This document shows positions 14,380 through 25,228 of a DNA stretch of 64,000 nucleotides, piece by piece. This DNA comes from Macropodus opercularis. Its lineage: Eukaryota > Chordata > Actinopteri > Anabantiformes > Osphronemidae. The stretch covers positions 17,158,001-17,222,000 of the forward strand of contig CM061109.1 of assembly GCA_030770545.1 (NCBI GenBank). Direction: 5' to 3'. A program made the translations under genes and the position numbers. The stretch's first letter is position 1, and every line of letters begins with the position of its first letter. Under the pieces are notes generated by a model. That model saw only the letters and a list, made by a program, of their open reading frames with translations. It did no database searches and was not told where the DNA came from.

Positions 14380-14427
<48 letters not shown>

Positions 14428-14507
14428 TATATGTGTGTGTGTGTGTCTATATGTGTGTGTGTGTGTCTCTGTGTGTGTGTGTGTGTGTCTATATGTGTGT
14501 GTGTGTC

Positions 14508-14540
<33 letters not shown>

Positions 14541-14578
14541 CTATATGTGTGTGTGTGTGTCTCTGTGTGTGTGTGTGT

Positions 14579-14619
<41 letters not shown>

Positions 14620-14633
14620 TATATGTGTGTGTG
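14284..14633 (+). repeat. Compound GT / TCTATATG satellite, about 350 bp
   Basis: Runs of (GT)n are punctuated about every 20-40 bases by CTATAT or CTCT interruptions, forming a higher-order array rather than a plain dinucleotide tract. All three plus frames stay open through much of it and give Cys/Val/Tyr/Met-rich translations, which are artefacts of the repeat. Confidence 0.95.
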
Positions 14634-16299
14634 GGGGGATGATTTGCTGTAATTTCCTATCATCACTATCTTATCGTTTTGGCAGCTTGGCCATCACTAT
14701 GTTGTTTTTTCTTGTTGATTGTGAAAGTGAAAAAGAAAAGTTTAATCAATCAAAGTTTCACAATTTTTTACAGTGATGATTTGTATTCGTCATCATCTGC
14801 TGCAGCTGAAATGAAACGTTAGCTTGGTGGTGAATAAAAGGAAGATAATAACATGAAAAGTGAATAATCAGACAACAGCCAGTCTCTGAAGTTTACCCGT
14901 GATGCGTGTTTTGGGTGGTTCGTTAGCACACGCATGCCGGTGGGTGCTTGTGTCTTTTGGGGGTGGCATCGGTGTCTGTGAGTAGGACAATGTTTGTACT
15001 GTGGGGGTACGCAGACAGATGGCCGGGACACTTGTACGTCTGTGGCTGAACAGTCTCACCATTGTCTGCGTGGCAGAGAGAGCGGATTGTTGTGGCGGCC
15101 GGTCACACTGTCGTGTCTGTACATCTAACACGTCCCGAGCGCCAAAGCTCGGTCTGACCGGCGTCCTGACGCTGCCGCCCCCTGAACCGTCAACACCCAC
15201 AACTGACCTCCATTCAAAGCTATTTTTAAACCTGTCCTTAGAATTCATGGAAACATTAGATGAGCTGAACCTATGCTTTACTAATTATATCTGTTCATGT
15301 TCCAGTACCTGGTCTTGCAATATACAGTATATTACATAATAACACACTCAACTCAAAGCCTCCTTCTTGTGACCTACATAAGTTATTGGCGATCACTAAA
15401 CCATCAGGCCGCACACAGACAAACAACAAACAGTAAACAAAACGCTGCTGGAAGGAGAGAGAGGAAAAGACCCAGAGTCACAGTCTCAGTGTTAGACGAC
15501 GCAGTTGTTAGGCTGACGACTTACGACTCAGCCTGTAGAATAGTCCGATAGACAGAGGAGCTACTGCGAGGAGCCGTGGAAGCCAGAGCACACCGGGCGT
15601 CAGGGCTTCTGCTGGAAAGGCGAATAAAACGCAGATCTGTCGGCTTTTATTACGGTGCCACGCAAAAAGTGAAAACAAGCGGACACGTTGAAAGTGACAC
15701 CTCATTCTTCAAGTGTACAGATGGGAAGCAACACAAAAGAATTTTGAAGCAATTATCATAATCCCTCTTTCTCTGTCTCTCCCTTCGTTTCCCCTCATGA
15801 TTAAACATGGGCGAGTTAAATCAGACGATTAGCATGCTGTCAGGGAGAAGTCTAACTGCTGTTGTGTTTCACAGTGTGAGAGACAAAGCGCTGGCCTGCA
15901 CACCGACAAGCCTCCCTGGCCAGCTACAGTAAACTGGTAAACACACGTCTGTTTGGCTCGACGGGGGATGACAAACACCCGCAGAGGAGGCAGAGATGAG
16001 AGGGAGGGAGGAACTAAGGAGGGAGCCCGTTTTGACTCTTTGGCTTCTGTGTCTCTTGGCACCTAATGTCCAGAAATCTGGGGCCAAACAAGTCGTTCTG
16101 AAAGGTCCCGGCATGACTGCCAAGAACAGAATGGACGGAGACAGAAGAGAGAGGAGGGGTAAAGGGTCACCTTCACTTTGTTTATGTTTTATGAAAAGAC
16201 CGAAACCTTCTGCTCCTCCTGCAGCGGGTGTCTTAACAGAGATGATTTGCTTCAAAACCCACATCTAGTGATATCTGCACATCAAGGAGTTTGACATGT

Positions 16300-16560
16300 A
16301 CGAAAATAATGTTACGGTTTCTGTGTCTGGACCCAAATTTCGGAGCCAAGTATTAATAACTATGGAGACAAATACCAAAAAACCTGAGTCTGTTCAGAGG
16401 AGACGACAACGTGACTGAGCAGGTTTAGGCTGAAACAACACGGAACATGTGTAACAACAAACGTGGGAAAACTAGGAAACAAACCAAAGCAACAAGAAAA
16501 CACACACGAACAATACACAGTGGGTGAATAAACGATTATACAGCCAACCATCAACTAGGT
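16300..16560. repeat. Possible degraded interspersed repeat
   Basis: A purine-rich stretch beginning with TTTCTGTGTCTGGACCCA is reminiscent of ends of fish interspersed repeats, but I see no terminal repeats or target duplication. Weak call. Confidence 0.2.
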
Positions 16561-18046
16561 CAAGACTCAAACAGATGAATGACGTGAGGTTACGCGTGTG
16601 TTACGTTTGCACGTCGTCCTCCTTAACCGTATATTGCGTAATCATCCACTTGTGTACAACGGATTCGTTTGTGCAGCTCTCGGGTCTAGTTTGGGTTCGA
16701 CTCCGCTCTAAACCAACAGCCTCTTCTCCGTGTCGTCGGTGACATTTGGAGGTCACGCGCTGAAAGACGCCGGCCTCACCCAGACCGACCGGCCTGGCCG
16801 CGAGCCTGCCGCGCTACGCTTTGCGGCGCCGTGTGACTATGCCGACAGGATTGGGCCGGGGTCCAGGAAGACAGTCGGCTCTGGAAGCTGTCAGCGGCAG
16901 CTCCGTTTGACAGCATGCAAATATATGCAAATGAAGAGGTCCAGCCATGACACCTGCACACAGGAGAAATGGACTGTGCCCTTCCCAGCAGAGGACTCAG
17001 CACACACATCCAAACACACACATCAGCTGCTCTGCTTCCACCGGGCCTTTGATTTTTCACTCACATTCAGACATTCACCCAAAGCTAAATAAACACACCC
17101 ACTGCACCAGCTCTTAAAACCTTTCAAGGGCTCTAAACAGATGGGAAGTTCCTCCTCAAACCTTCACCCATGTCTGAATGTCCGGCAGCATTTTTAAATG
17201 TTCAGTTAGAAACGTAAGTTAGATGACGTCTAATAAACATATACATTCAGCTACAGTCATCACGCTGAGCTGCTTTCCAGCTGTCAGACCTCATGTTAGC
17301 CACACAGCAGGCCTCAAGCCATTATAAGCCACGCAAACGATGCCGTGTACTGATGCTGCACACGCCCAGTCACACGTTTTGTGTTTTTCCTGTTTCCTCT
17401 TCTTTTCAGTCTGGAGCCATGTTTTCACTGCTTCAGGCTCCACCCTTTTAAACCAGTTAAGCTAATCTAAAAACAAAAGTGCAGGGTTTAATGGGTTTAA
17501 TGCACATGTTTTAGGTTTGGGTAGTTTTACTTATTTTGACAACCCGTTTTTCCCGTGTTTCATTTGACCTCTTAGCATCTTCCATCGTGGTAATAGAATT
17601 TGAGTCTGCTTTCTCCCGTAATGCTCCATGAGTTTCTCCCTCGGTAATGACCTCCAAGGCAGCACAGCTAACACACGTTGTCCACCTTTTAACTTGCCGT
17701 GACGCTTTCTCCAGGCTTCAGAGTAAAGTCATTTAGGTTTATTGTTCAATGGGTCAAAATCATGTACCCGTGCGATAAAAATGCACGGCGCTGCTTGGCC
17801 TCTCCTCGTTTCTCTGAAGTGTTTTGACTCCTGCGTTGACCCTGCCGGCTGGTTTTGGCATTCCAGCAGGCTGCAGGGGAGGAGAGCGCTGTGGCCCCCA
17901 GAGGACCCCTGCACTCACACACACACGCTGTCCTTGGGTTGAGGTGTCCACCGTTTCTGCTGGTCAGCAGAAAGAGAAAGGCTGGACGATAGCACGAGTG
18001 CATCTGTGTGTGTGTTTGGAGGCTGTAGCTGTCAGACCAACCCTGA

Positions 18047-18074
18047 TGTGTGTGTGTGTGTGTGTGTGTGTGTG
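18047..18074 (+). repeat. (GT)n microsatellite
   Basis: Uninterrupted TG dinucleotide run. Confidence 0.9.
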
Positions 18075-20079
18075 ATGTAGCCGTAGCAGAGGTGGGGCAG
18101 CTTCTTAGAGGGAGCTGAAGTCTAGTGGCTCTGGTCCAGACCTTGTAGCATGTAATGTGACTACACTCCCAACCCTTTCAAAAACCTCATATTTATAACA
18201 CTCACATCCACACGCTCGCAAACAAGGACGCTCCCCTTTGCCCTTGGTTGTCTGTTGGGCTGTGTGTGAGCAGATGGACAGGTTCATGGACCCTGAGGGA
18301 AGAGTGTGTTTCTCCTACAACCGCAAGATACAAAGAAAACACGCTATAAAAAGATGTTTTAAAAAATAGCAACAGAATTAAAGCAATAGATGCAGCCGTT
18401 GACCAGAATTGTTCCTTTGTTAGTATCAGAGTCTAAAACTGCCGACATTACATGAAAAAAGAAAAAATACTGCTTGAGTGGATTAAAGCCATTCTCCAAA
18501 GTAAAAACAAACCACAACAAGCACATGGATGCAACAGGTTCTGACAAATAACGTTACAGCTGCAACCACTGGTGAAGTAATTAGGAACATTCCCATAACA
18601 ATTTTCACTGCATTTGATTCTACACAAATTTTACTTTTCAGAATCAGTTTGAAAAAACTGCTTAATGTTAATTTAATAATTGATCCCTGGTGTGAAATTC
18701 ACTCACTGCTTTGCAGTGTGCAAAGTAATTTAAATGCTATTACCTTTCAAAATATATAATAATAATAATAGTTTTTAAGGTCAAAGAGAAAAAAAACGTT
18801 CCCCCTGCAGAATGAACACACTGGATGATAATCTGATATTTATGCATGTGAAACGAGACACTGTGCATTTAGAACCTCAGAGATTTGTTAAGCGTAGAGA
18901 ATACTTCTCTGCTGAGGTAATGACCTGAGCTCTTTTCCCACCACTGGCTGGGATGAGTCGCTTCTTGAATGAGCTGAGCTTCAATGTGCATCCTCCTCCA
19001 CGTCTCCGTCTCCGTCTCTGTCTTGATGATTGATGACTCCACACACAGTCAGTGTTTGCCTTCTTCAGACCACTCCACTCGTATGGAGATGATATTTATA
19101 GGTTTGCTGAGCACTTAAAACTGAATGGTTGAAATCTCAACAGACAGACTACGTACACAATTCATTTAAAGCTGAAATACATGTGTGATGCATTTGTTTA
19201 TGGCCACTGCTTCATTTAGTTTGCAGTTGCAGAGACTGGCTTTAGATGGACATAACACGTGCACAAAAACAAAGTCTGTTATGAGAATATTCTCTTCACA
19301 CTTTTCATAAATGATATTACAGCTCCCCCTGAGCCCAATCTGGGCTGTGTTCACTCATGCAGCAGTAACGGTGAAAAACTAACCCGTCTCTGAGAGCACA
19401 ATGATGGGTCCCCCCCTGCCCCCTGGACTCCCCACATAGACGGTGCTGTCTGACAAGCCCGCCTGCCAAACAACTCAATTAAGCAGAAAAGAAGGCAAGA
19501 AAGAGGAGCCCAAACAGAGGAGCAAGAGAAAGGAAGGGAAGAAAGAGGACAGGAAAACAGAGGAGGGAGAGGGCTGGCGGCTGTCAGGCCTCGTCGACGC
19601 CCAGCCGACGTTTGGAAAGAAGCGACAGAAACACAAAACCAGAAGAAAAGAAAACTGATCTGTGATGTGTTAACTGGAATTCCTGCTTCCAAGGCCACAG
19701 AGGGTTCAGAGGGCAAACTGTGGGCCAGGGGTTCATTACCACAGTGACGCACCCTGGGCCTTTGCATCCTTCAGCCTTTTTAGTTTGCGGTGCACAGAAA
19801 CCGAGGATGACCTGGTCTTATTACGGATGGGAACGACCCTTTCGTAATTAGCCCAACCTCTCACAACCGACACACGGTGGCTCCCGAACATTTATGAGCC
19901 CAGAGTAAAATCTGAGTCAAATACCATCTCTGTGGGTGCAGCAACACATCTAAGGACATTAAGGCCTGTGATGCTGCCCCCTGTCCCTTTAGGGACAAGT
20001 CTACTGAGCTGATATTTGTGGTGTTTTTAGATCCTGTGATAACTAAAATATCTACATTGACATTGTTTCAATGTTGTGT

Positions 20080-20420
20080 GACCACACACCATCACCATCT
20101 CAGCCCATCTTAATGAGGGGACGGTGGCCTGTAAAGTTGTAATGAGGGCCATGGTGTGAATAGGACAGAGGGCTGGAATGGGTGGGAGAGAACACGATGC
20201 TTAATGAGCGGGCCGGCGGCTCAGCGGTAACCCCGTTGTATCAGCTCGGTCTGAGAAAGACGGGGTGACAGAGGGGATCGGGAAATTCAGGGTGGGACAG
20301 CACAGGAGGGCCTGATGTTATTTAGGGAGGGAATGAATAAAAGCTGGGTTAGAAAGTAAATGGGGGTCCTGACCAGCCCCTGTGCTCTGCTCATTGTGGA
20401 GATGAAATTTATGGCTCAGG
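20080..20420. promoter_or_regulatory. Candidate conserved noncoding element downstream of olig1
   Basis: Unlike the surrounding AT-rich sequence, this block is complex and contains repeated TAATGAG motifs, several GGG/CAGAGGG blocks and a short ATTTAGGG segment. Such composition is common in vertebrate developmental enhancers. No function can be read from one sequence; conservation is untested. Confidence 0.25.
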
Positions 20421-21103
20421 ACTTCCTAAGCCAAGGACTCCCCACGTTGACTGGTTGAGTGCCATGAAACAAAGGCTGGAAGCAAACAGCACTTCGAGAT
20501 GAGAGGCTGCAGGACGGTTGTTGGACGTGTCCACGTTGGACACACATGCTGGACGTTAGTCTGGCAGAAGCAGAAATCCACCCGAACACGATGATACAGT
20601 CTGATATTTGTCTGCTTCATAAATCCTCAGTGTTTGGTTTTGCTGCTGTATTAACCACCGAAGTTGACATCAGATCATTGTGAACGATAAAGGTTTTCTT
20701 CAAGAAGTTTACCGTATAGGTTACACTACAGACTTTATGGAAAGGGAAATGATTCTTCTACTTCCCATAACAAGCTCAGAAAGTATCACAAAGCAATACA
20801 AAGGTATTTCTTCATATATTTTGAGGTTTAAGAAACTTTTTTATGAGGGCTTTAAAATCCTTTAATTGTGGTGCAGCAACACAACAAAACCTTTTAGTGA
20901 TATATACATTTAGACCTAGTTAATAAGTTTTTTTGTTGTTTAATCTATATTCAGTTTCAGGTACTGTAGCACTGACCAGACCTGGTTACCTGCACTTCCT
21001 GCTGTCTGTTGATCTTTTTATACTACTTCTAAAATTTATTTAATTGCCCTGAAACATTTTTATCTGGTTAAACACAAGGTTTTCTCTGCTTTCCGTGGTC
21101 ATG

Positions 21104-21106
<3 letters not shown>

Positions 21107-21137
<31 letters not shown>
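21107..21137 (+). repeat. (GT)n microsatellite
   Basis: Uninterrupted GT run of about 31 nt. Confidence 0.92.
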
Positions 21138-21138
<1 letters not shown>

Positions 21139-21439
21139 TTGTGCATTGTCTTACAAGTTCTCCTCACCTCATTGAACAACAGTGATGAAATGGAGATGAG
21201 TTAAAGTGCTAACACAAAGACTGACCAGACCCCTGTGCTGCCGCAACAATGAAACCACCAAACAGGAGAAAGTGAGAGCCTCTTGGAGAAACAGAGCGAG
21301 AGAGCAGAGAATGAGAGGGGGGAGAAATTAAGGAGCTGGACTTAAAACGGGAGGGAGGGGGGGAGAAGAAGAACCATCCTGAGAGCAGGAGGAAATGGAT
21401 GGAGAAAATAGCAAGGTGGCTAATCCCTCCACAGACATA

Positions 21440-21960
21440 AAGCAGCTATATGTAAATGAAAGATGTGAAGTTTGGCCATGTTACTTTGATCTGTGAATCA
21501 GGCCTCCCTCCCTTCCTCACTCTCACCCTCTTCTCCTTCCTCCTTTTTCCATGTAAGAAAATCAAGCCTTATTTAGCTTAATCTCACTTAATGGCATCCA
21601 GCTCCTCCTTTGTCCCCCCTGATGCGAACAGATTCCCTTCCTTTCACTCGCCACTATTCACATATCTACCCTCCATAATCCTCTTATGCCACGGTGGCAA
21701 TTATTTTGAGCATTTTATCAGCATTATGATTATGATTATTTTCATTATTATTATTCATGCAGGCTGCGCTAAGGGCCCAGTTTGTGGCGGAGAATATCCT
21801 CCCTCCCGCTAGCGCCTCTTATTCTCACTCGAACGCAGCCGCCTGCTTTCTTCCAGAGGGGTGGCGAGTTTGCAGGAGTGAACCCATTCAGCGAGACACA
21901 TTTTCTGCGCGTTTGAACATATTGTGGAGTGAGTGTAATGAGTAGCACCAAATCACCCGT
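21440..21960. promoter_or_regulatory. Candidate enhancer-like block 1 kb downstream of olig1
   Basis: Contains a TCF/LEF-type CTTTGATC (near 21486), clusters of TTAATCTCACTTAATG-type homeodomain sites, a pyrimidine-rich strand segment and an ATTATTTTCATTATTATTATTC stretch. The complexity and motif density suggest a regulatory element of the olig locus. This is inference. Confidence 0.25.
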
Positions 21961-22569
21961 CCCGGCTCCTTAACACCGAGAAACATCAAGAATTTGAGCT
22001 TGGAGTAGAGAGAGGGGGTAATAATCAAAAGGCCTCCTTTCTGCAGAGGAGTAATTACACGGGAGGGTTTTGATCTTTTGGTTGTTTCAGCAGTGAATGG
22101 AGGAAGAGTTGAGTACTGTTTCACTATTTGGAGGTGGCGTCGAAGGTGGAAGGAGCTTGAAATTATAATGAAGCGGAGACCGAGTGAACACGCTGCTGTG
22201 GGGACACTTTCCGTGAATGAGTGTCGTCTCAGTGCATCGTGGGATTACAGTCACACGGGATTTTACAGTGACAGGAGAGAAGTGGTGAAACGCCAGAAAC
22301 TATGATGCTGGCAAACCGCACTGGAACACAAAAATATACATTACTACGTTTTCTTAACACACCTACTGAAAGATAGCTTCAAACAAAGAAAGAACAAATT
22401 CTTTCTCTGTGATATTCAACATTAAAATATCCAGAAACAAAGCTTACCTGCTGTTTTTTCCACTCAGTGAAAAGTGACGCACCACTATCAAAAAGATTCT
22501 TCACAGTAGAAAAGGGACTGAAAAAAATCACAGCCTCTAACCAGCGTCATCTGTGTTTTATAAAAACCC

Positions 22570-22579
22570 TTTATTTATT
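22570..22579 (-). terminator. olig1: Possible poly(A) signal of olig1
   Basis: Two overlapping AATAAA hexamers on the minus strand, about 340 nt beyond the olig1 stop codon. Other AT-rich candidates exist, so this is tentative. Confidence 0.4.
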
Positions 22580-22912
22580 CATTTTAGCCCCAGAAATCGT
22601 CACAATTCTTTACAATATCAGGCTACACCACTGCCATCATATGCACCAAGTTATAGCAACGCAGTAATAATAAAACTTTCAAGACGTAGAACAATCTGCT
22701 TTAGCACTTGAAAAATAAATGAAATTGTTATATTTTAATTCTAAAGGATTGTTCGTCGTTGTTTAATGAGATCGGCGGATAATCGTGAGTAGTAGTAAAG
22801 TGTAGTACCGTAATAAAACATGTTAAAAATGTTAGAAAAATAACAATTCATATAAAAAAGTGTTGCATACGTAACAATCAATAAGTCTTTTCTCCAGAAA
22901 AACTTCACGGCA

Positions 22913-23686
22913 TCACTTTGGGAATCTTGGAGCTGGGGTAGAGTGGCTAAATCTGGGCAGTCTGCAAACTCCACAGGGGCACAAGGGCCCTCCGGAGGCC
23001 CCCACAGAGCTCCACTGCGCCGGGGCCAGCGAGGCCTCCATGGAAGCTGGAGACAACAGGGAAGATTTAGCTGCGGAGGATGACGAAGTAGAGGAGGAGG
23101 AGGAGGAAGGGGCCGTCGAGGTGAGGAGGGATTCCTGACTGAGGAGGAGCTGACTGGGGCCGGAGATGAGGGGCCAACCTCCGGCAAGCAGCAGCCGAGG
23201 GACTGGTCCAGCACTCACCCCCATCCCAACACTCACCTCACCCAGGAGCCGGCGCATCTCCTGCAGAGACGAACCCAGGAGGAGGATGTAGTTCCTGGCC
23301 AGAACCAGAGTGGAGATCTTGGAGAGCCTGCGGCCCGGAGGTGCTCCAGGCTGGTGGGACTGAGAGGACGAGGAAGAAGCAGGGGAAGAAGCATAAGGCA
23401 CCATCACCTCCCTCAGAGCATCCATAGCGATGTTCAAGTCCTGCATCCGTTTCCTCTCCCTGCTGTTGATTTTCCTCCTGAGCTCCTGCTGCTCCTCAGG
23501 GCTCAGCTCCCTTTGAGCTTTGGTTGACCTCTGGCCACCCTGGAATCCAAGCATGGGTGCAGGATTCAAGCGGGAGCTCAGACTAAACCCTGGAGGGCAG
23601 TGGGGTGAGTCCTGGACAGCCCCAGGGCCACAGAAGGGTAAGGGCTGCTCCTGGGCCCTGATCACTGAAGTTGACAACACATTCAT
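22913..23686 (-). CDS. olig1: Oligodendrocyte transcription factor 1 (bHLH)
   Basis: Nuclear bHLH transcription factor of the Olig family, which promotes oligodendrocyte maturation. Single coding exon, 257 aa from the first in-frame ATG; the frame is closed upstream by a TGA. The basic region and helix 1 carry RRKINSRERKRMQDLN (about residues 70-85) and helix 2 carries LSKISTLVLARNYILLLGSS (about 121-140), the Olig signature. The C-terminal LCPCGVCRLPRF matches the LCTCAVCKFPH block of mammalian Olig1 and, with the downstream position relative to olig2, separates it from Olig2 and Olig3. The HLH loop is long and serine-rich, and a second Ser run lies C-terminal of the bHLH. Mammalian OLIG1 is also effectively single-exon. 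Confidence 0.93.
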   Translation of the reverse strand: MNVLSTSVIRAQEQPLPFCGPGAVQDSPHCPPGFSLSSRLNPAPMLGFQGGQRSTKAQRELSPEEQQELRRKINSRERKRMQDLNIAMDALREVMVPYASSPASSSSSQSHQPGAPPGRRLSKISTLVLARNYILLLGSSLQEMRRLLGEVSVGMGVSAGPVPRLLLAGGWPLISGPSQLLLSQESLLTSTAPSSSSSSTSSSSAAKSSLLSPASMEASLAPAQWSSVGASGGPLCPCGVCRLPRFSHSTPAPRFPK

Positions 23687-23959
23687 AGTCTCCTTAGAGG
23701 AATGCTGGTCTTCAGAGGTGAGAGGCGGCGAAGCCTTTTCAGACACGAATCAATATGGTCTAATACCCAAAACAAAAATTCGTATTATGCTTCTCTAAAA
23801 AGTTGACATGATGCAGAAATCAAATCTTCCTTCGCTCCACCTGTTGATCTCCAGTCTGCTCACAGAAAAACAGCTGCCACGCAGCACAATGACGAGTCGC
23901 CAAACGCTTTTACTTTTTGCTCCTGAGCCTGAGAAGTGAGTGAATGAGAGCTTCCTAGA

Positions 23960-24000
23960 GTGGCGGCTCAGTTTTATCTCATATCCCACAGCTGCGTGTG
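23960..24000 (-). promoter_or_regulatory. olig1: Candidate olig1 core promoter
   Basis: On the minus strand a GATAAAA TATA-like box (23972-23978) sits about 290 nt upstream of the olig1 ATG, with an E-box CAGCTG (23989-23994) just upstream. The location suits a short unspliced 5' UTR. No transcript evidence. Confidence 0.3.
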
Positions 24001-25186
24001 GTGAGAATCAGAGCGCACACAGTGGAAACGTGAGCTAAACGCTCCCCTCACATGCCCCCACCTCAAGTCAACTCCTCCCCAACAAATGATGCGCTCACAT
24101 TTGCAAGTCTGACTTTTTTGATATTTCACAAGTGGTAGATTGTATCAACACCAGCAGAATCCCAGTAAACACTGGCACAATTTAAGGTCAGGTGATGAAC
24201 ACTGTCACACTCCACATACTGAGATAAAAGGTCCAACACAACACGTCAGATGCCCTGGAAAGTGTAACTGGGAGTAACACGCAGCTCCCAGTAATCGCAC
24301 AGGGAAGCTACGCTGTGTGAACATGACTTACCTGTTTAAACTTTAAATAAACTTCTAAAATCAAGTTAACAGTAATTTAAAAGCAGGCAAAAACCAAAAC
24401 GACATCATTATGAGCTTAATGGAATGCACCACTGCAGCCATTTACTTGGAGGCCATTAAAATCCTCAGTACTCTGTCATCTGACGGGGAGCAGGTATTAG
24501 CAGTATTAGCGCGGGTATTAATTGTGTTAGAGAACAGTTTTGGCAAACAGTGAATAGACAGATCACTGTGTGTGGGGAGTTAATTGATGGTTTGGAGGTG
24601 GAGGTTATTGTTGCTCAGTTCTCAGCGGCTACGCTCACCAAATTGGTTGGCAGAGAGCTGGGCACGGTTCCAGACAGGCACACAACAGACCAATTGACTC
24701 CAACCACAGGTGAAGCTGGCTTAGGGCACCGAGCAAGGCTGGAAAACTCAAACGTCCCTTTCATGAGCCACAAAAAGACCTCCGCATCACATTGCACGGC
24801 GAGCGTGGCCGTCCCTTCTTTGCATTCGCGCCCTCCCCCTCCTTGTGAAGCCCATCTGAGCGGGAGAAAAGGAAGGCAGGGGGAAGAGGAGAAGGACAGC
24901 ACCGTCACAAACAGAAAGCAAGTTGTTTACGATGAAAGCAGAAGGAGATGCTGAGGAGGAAGAGCCTTTCTCTCGGTCCCAGACGCTCTTCTCTTGTCAT
25001 TCAACAAGTGAAAGATGTGTGCAGAGGCGCTTCCCTTCCCCACCAGTGGTCCGGTGGCGTCCGGCTGGTGCTGTGATTGAAGCTGAATGGATGGCTGCAG
25101 ACGGACAGGAAAGGGAGGGCCCCATGAAAAGGGCCAGGCGGATGGCCCTCACACCTGCAGGAGAACAGAGTGCAGGCAGCCAGGAT

Positions 25187-25228
<42 letters not shown>

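Larger units (their letters stand above)
7800..22560. other. Noncoding region between hemopexin and olig1
   Basis: About 14.7 kb with no supportable exon. The longer open frames are microsatellite translations or unrelated to any family I know. It contains several (GT)n microsatellites, an (AAC)n tract at 11104-11125, a pentanucleotide run at 10885-10908, a SINE-like fragment near 13.7 kb, and blocks with TAAT-rich, enhancer-like sequence at 20.1-20.4 and 21.4-21.9 kb. Part of it may be downstream regulatory DNA of the olig genes. Confidence 0.6.

Noticed and set aside
14047..14776. Cys/Val-rich open frames
   Set aside because: Pure translation of the (GT)n compound repeat; no coding signal.
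22741..23214. Second minus-strand frame overlapping olig1
   Set aside because: Shifted frame across the same exon with Pro/Ser-rich translation; olig1 accounts for the sequence.
24550..24954. 134-codon frame between olig1 and olig2
   Set aside because: Composition drifts into Pro- and Lys/Glu-rich simple sequence and the frame resembles no family.
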